The notes under the pieces were generated by a model. It saw nothing but the letters and a program-made list of their open reading frames with translations, was not told the origin of the DNA and did not search any database. Both the position numbers and the translations under genes were made by a program. DNA of 64,000 nt, taken from the IMG/VR virus record IMGVR_UViG_3300042863_002243, positions 84,939 through 148,938 of that record; one strand, written 5' to 3'. The DNA is from a virus. Every line of letters begins with the position of its first letter. Within the stretch, counting starts at the first letter, position 1. This document shows, one piece after another, positions 61,992 through 64,000 of this stretch.

Positions 61992-62028
61992 TAAATATAG
62001 ATAATTCTAATTGTATAAAAAAATGATT
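61992..62028 (-). promoter_or_regulatory. early-type promoter (AATCAT, 23 nt, TATATTTA)
   Basis: On the minus strand: AATCAT at 62028-62023 and TATATTTA at 61999-61992, 23 nt apart, as at 54185 and 56197. Confidence 0.7.
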
Positions 62029-62042
62029 CCTAGATTTTCACC

Positions 62043-62819
62043 TTAAGAGTTCCTATTATTATAATTTTTTTCGTAATCTTTAAGAACATTTGGATTTGAT
62101 TTAAGATAAGCTATTTCTTTATTTGTTTTTGTCTTCAATTCATTAGATAATGTTTTAAGCTTCGAAGAAAGAGATTGTGTAAATCCTGGAGTTTTTCTGT
62201 ATGTTGAAAAGTAATCTATAAATCCTAATAACTTTGCTGGGTGATCCTTAGGATCTGATGATATACTTGGATCATTTATTTTCCTAGTTAATATAAAAGT
62301 GCCATATCCTTCTCTACCACCATCTATCGGATTTGTGTTTCCTTCTATTCCAGTCCATGTTTTATTTGTTTTATCTACCGATAGTACTATACCAGTATGA
62401 CCTTTACCTGGATATGTGCCTTTTGATTTGTCCCTAGATAAATAACAAAATACCATCCCCGGTAAAATTAAATCTAAATTTAGACCTGATTTATATTCTA
62501 TTTTTTTTGCTCCTGTTTTCTCCCAATGTAATTTTACACTAGCAGAATTTGATATTTTATTTTTAATGTCTGAAGAGAATTGAGTTTTAGATAAAACGCC
62601 ATGAATGAATCCTGCACACCAAGGATCTCCTGGCTTTGCGTTAACTCCTTTTAATAGCGATTCAACTTTAGTGCCTTTATTACTTCCTCTAGGAGCTTCT
62701 TCAGAATCAGCTGATTTAATAGCAGAATAAAAACTATTAACAATGGAATTTGTTACTTCTTTCTTTTCTGCCTTTTCGCTTTCAGTTATGTACTCAATAA
62801 ATGATAAAATACTAATCAT
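62043..62819 (-). CDS. tagged CHAP-domain peptidoglycan hydrolase
   Basis: A 258-aa protein starting MISILSFIEYITESEK (cut after ITE, residue 13). The CHAP fold shows PWCAGF (C68), then PGMVFCYL, GKGHTGIV (H141) and GIEGNTN (E159, N161), the Cys-His-Glu/Asn catalytic set. It should cleave peptide bonds in peptidoglycan. The tag suggests a virion-delivered wall enzyme rather than a cytoplasmic endolysin, and no holin is next to it. Confidence 0.75.
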   Translation of the reverse strand: MISILSFIEYITESEKAEKKEVTNSIVNSFYSAIKSADSEEAPRGSNKGTKVESLLKGVNAKPGDPWCAGFIHGVLSKTQFSSDIKNKISNSASVKLHWEKTGAKKIEYKSGLNLDLILPGMVFCYLSRDKSKGTYPGKGHTGIVLSVDKTNKTWTGIEGNTNPIDGGREGYGTFILTRKINDPSISSDPKDHPAKLLGFIDYFSTYRKTPGFTQSLSSKLKTLSNELKTKTNKEIAYLKSNPNVLKDYEKNYNNRNS

Positions 62820-62822
62820 GGT

Positions 62823-62831
62823 TTATATATC
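62823..62831 (-). promoter_or_regulatory. late-type promoter motif, start-proximal (GATATATAA)
   Basis: Exact motif on the minus strand, 12 nt before the ATG at 62819. It also covers the end of the upstream gene. Confidence 0.5.
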
Positions 62832-63182
62832 TCTAACTAGCCTCACACAAAGTCTTTGTGTTTTAGGTATACCTCCATACCTTGGTCCATTAAAATAATA
62901 GGCATATTGATTATAAGTGTGTTGATCATATTCAATAATATCACTAGTCCAATAAGCATCTCTAGAAAAATTTAATATCTTTAGTTCATGATATCCCTGT
63001 AAGAATTTCAATTCTTTTATAGTGGGTAATCTCCAAAGCCAAACGTCCTGCATCCCTTCGATAAGTCTAAGTGCAGTCTCATAGTCCATTTTATCCATTA
63101 AAGTATTAACATAGACCTTATGCTTAAGATCTGATCCCATGATTGCTATTTTACCAAGTTTATATTCTTTCTTCATCACCAT
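62823..63182 (-). CDS. C-type-lectin-fold protein (DUF1566/FGE-like)
   Basis: A 119-aa protein with WLWRLPTIKELKFL, RDAYWTSDI and RLCVRLVRD, the pattern of the DUF1566 lectin-type fold. Such modules are often found at phage tail tips. The start overlaps the upstream stop by a few nt, and an ATG at 63176 is an alternative. Located among structural genes, so a receptor-contact role is possible. Confidence 0.6.
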   Translation of the reverse strand: MVMKKEYKLGKIAIMGSDLKHKVYVNTLMDKMDYETALRLIEGMQDVWLWRLPTIKELKFLQGYHELKILNFSRDAYWTSDIIEYDQHTYNQYAYYFNGPRYGGIPKTQRLCVRLVRDI

Positions 63183-63643
63183 TTCATATTTCTTTTGAAC
63201 ATAGTGTTGAATATAATCAATCCCACAGAGTCATATTCATAAGGTATACCAGTTAATGTCACTCCTGAAGAGTCAACTAATGTGACTTTTTTCTCTATAA
63301 AATCCCTATTGATCTTAAGTCCATTCATACCATAATTAGTACCTCCAAATATTCTCAGCTTACAATATAATCCTGTCTTCTGTCCTAAATCTCTAGCTTG
63401 TGTGTATTGTGAACCTGGCCAAAGCTCGCAGCATTTATCAATAAAAGGTTTAAGAACTCTGAAATCTTCCCACTCACTAGCAACTGCTTCTAATCTACCA
63501 AGGATCTTTTTTCTGTCAGTGATAGCTTGTGCCATTGTGCTAGCTTTACCTCTAGCAATCTCAAAAGAATGTAAATTTATAACACCTGAGTGTAATCCTA
63601 AATCCTTAGCTCTTTTTATATCCTTAACATTTGCGTACTCCAT
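63176..63643 (-). CDS. hypothetical structural-type protein
   Basis: A 155-aa protein without membrane segment or tag. Its first half is helical and the second half beta-rich. It lies just upstream of the lectin-fold gene with a 7-nt overlap, which suggests a tail or baseplate role by context. No family recognised. Confidence 0.5.
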   Translation of the reverse strand: MEYANVKDIKRAKDLGLHSGVINLHSFEIARGKASTMAQAITDRKKILGRLEAVASEWEDFRVLKPFIDKCCELWPGSQYTQARDLGQKTGLYCKLRIFGGTNYGMNGLKINRDFIEKKVTLVDSSGVTLTGIPYEYDSVGLIIFNTMFKRNMKW

Positions 63644-63685
63644 TAAAGCGGATTTTTTTTAATCTCTTATCGTATTATTAGAATC

Positions 63686-64000
63686 TCATTTAAAGAAATT
63701 TATTATATCACCCATTACTTTCTTATTACTGATGATATCCCTATTTACTTTATCGATAATATATTGAGTTGTCGCAGGTCTTGAATCAGACATATCACTT
63801 TTCTTTTTGTCATCAATTTCTAATTGTACCCTTAAATACTTTTCTAATATCTCTTGACATTCATAAACAACTGACTTGGAAGAAGCTTGCATCATCACAT
63901 TAGTTATTGGTTGTGCCCAATTAGCAATACCCCAGCTTTCTGTTTTAATACCCAAAGATGCAGAGTAAGCACCTGTACCTAATGATAGACATTCAATATC
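63686..64000 (-). CDS. 3' part of a gene running off the window edge
   Basis: Minus-strand reading continues in frame from base 64000, so the 5' end is missing; the TTG at 63955 is internal, not the start. The visible 104 residues contain SWGIANWAQPITNVMMQASS and a helical end. A Gly/Ser-rich start and structural neighbours suggest a tail or baseplate protein. Not recognised. Confidence 0.55.
   Translation of the reverse strand, partial: DIECLSLGTGAYSASLGIKTESWGIANWAQPITNVMMQASSKSVVYECQEILEKYLRVQLEIDDKKKSDMSDSRPATTQYIIDKVNRDIISNKKVMGDIINFFK

Noticed and set aside
62823-63182. Target gene of a diversity-generating retroelement
   Set aside because: The protein has a lectin-type fold, but no reverse transcriptase, template repeat or variable repeat was seen in the window.

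Overview
This window is a stretch of a large, AT-rich, T4-like tailed phage (myovirus) genome that most likely infects a member of the Bacteroidota. The phage assignment rests on a recognisable T4-type replication and repair set: gp32-like SSB, gp61-like primase, UvsY, UvsW, gp43 polymerase in two pieces, a gp45-like clamp, gp39/gp52 topoisomerase, NrdA/NrdB, a gp56-type dUTPase, RNA ligase 1 and a gp19-like tail tube. The host assignment rests on a Bacteroidota-type Hc1 histone H1-like protein, A-rich leaders without Shine-Dalgarno sequences, TAnnTTTG-type promoters and a DUF4494-like protein.

Layout. 0-1 kb: end of a structural gene and the tail tube. 1-6 kb: RuvC-like resolvase, SSB, primase, uvsY, uvsW. 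6-16.8 kb: mostly tagged late genes, including a first metallopeptidase / VWA / MoxR ATPase module, plus Hc1. 16.9-25.5 kb: polymerase N-terminal half, dUTPase, nrdB, a long collagen-like fibre, nrdA, adenylate kinase. 25.5-37.8 kb: glycosyltransferase, topoisomerase subunits, UV endonuclease, DnaJ, clamp, polymerase C-terminal half. 37.9-43.5 kb: a second MoxR / metallopeptidase / VWA module and tagged late genes. 44-49 kb: an early operon joined by ATGA overlaps (transglycosylase, exonucleases, P-loop kinase), then a tmRNA gene with an unusually long tag. 49-64 kb: mainly minus-strand virion-type genes (OmpA-like pair, a 685-aa hydrophobic protein, a CHAP hydrolase, a lectin-fold protein), interrupted by plus-strand cassettes with their own promoters and terminators.

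The most striking signal is a short N-terminal peptide, roughly M-x(2-6)-[FY]-x-x-[FY]-[ILV]-x-E, on about 19 otherwise unrelated proteins, with about five weaker cases. It closely resembles the T4 capsid targeting sequence (MKTYQEFIAE) that is cut by the prohead protease after [LI]-x-E. If it works the same way, this phage packages a large internal cargo: two MoxR ATPases, two HExxH peptidases, an adenylate kinase, wall enzymes, OmpA-like proteins and a hydrophobic candidate pore protein. A second shared tag, K-G-x-x-M-L-[KR]-R-F-G, sits at the C terminus of three other proteins.

Two promoter families are visible. A late-type motif, GATATATAA, precedes mainly tagged genes, in six cases only 12-13 nt before the start codon. 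An early-type motif, AATCAT, then 23-24 nt, then TAnnTTT[AG], precedes host-interaction and repair genes; one 69-nt copy is duplicated in front of two small secreted-protein genes.
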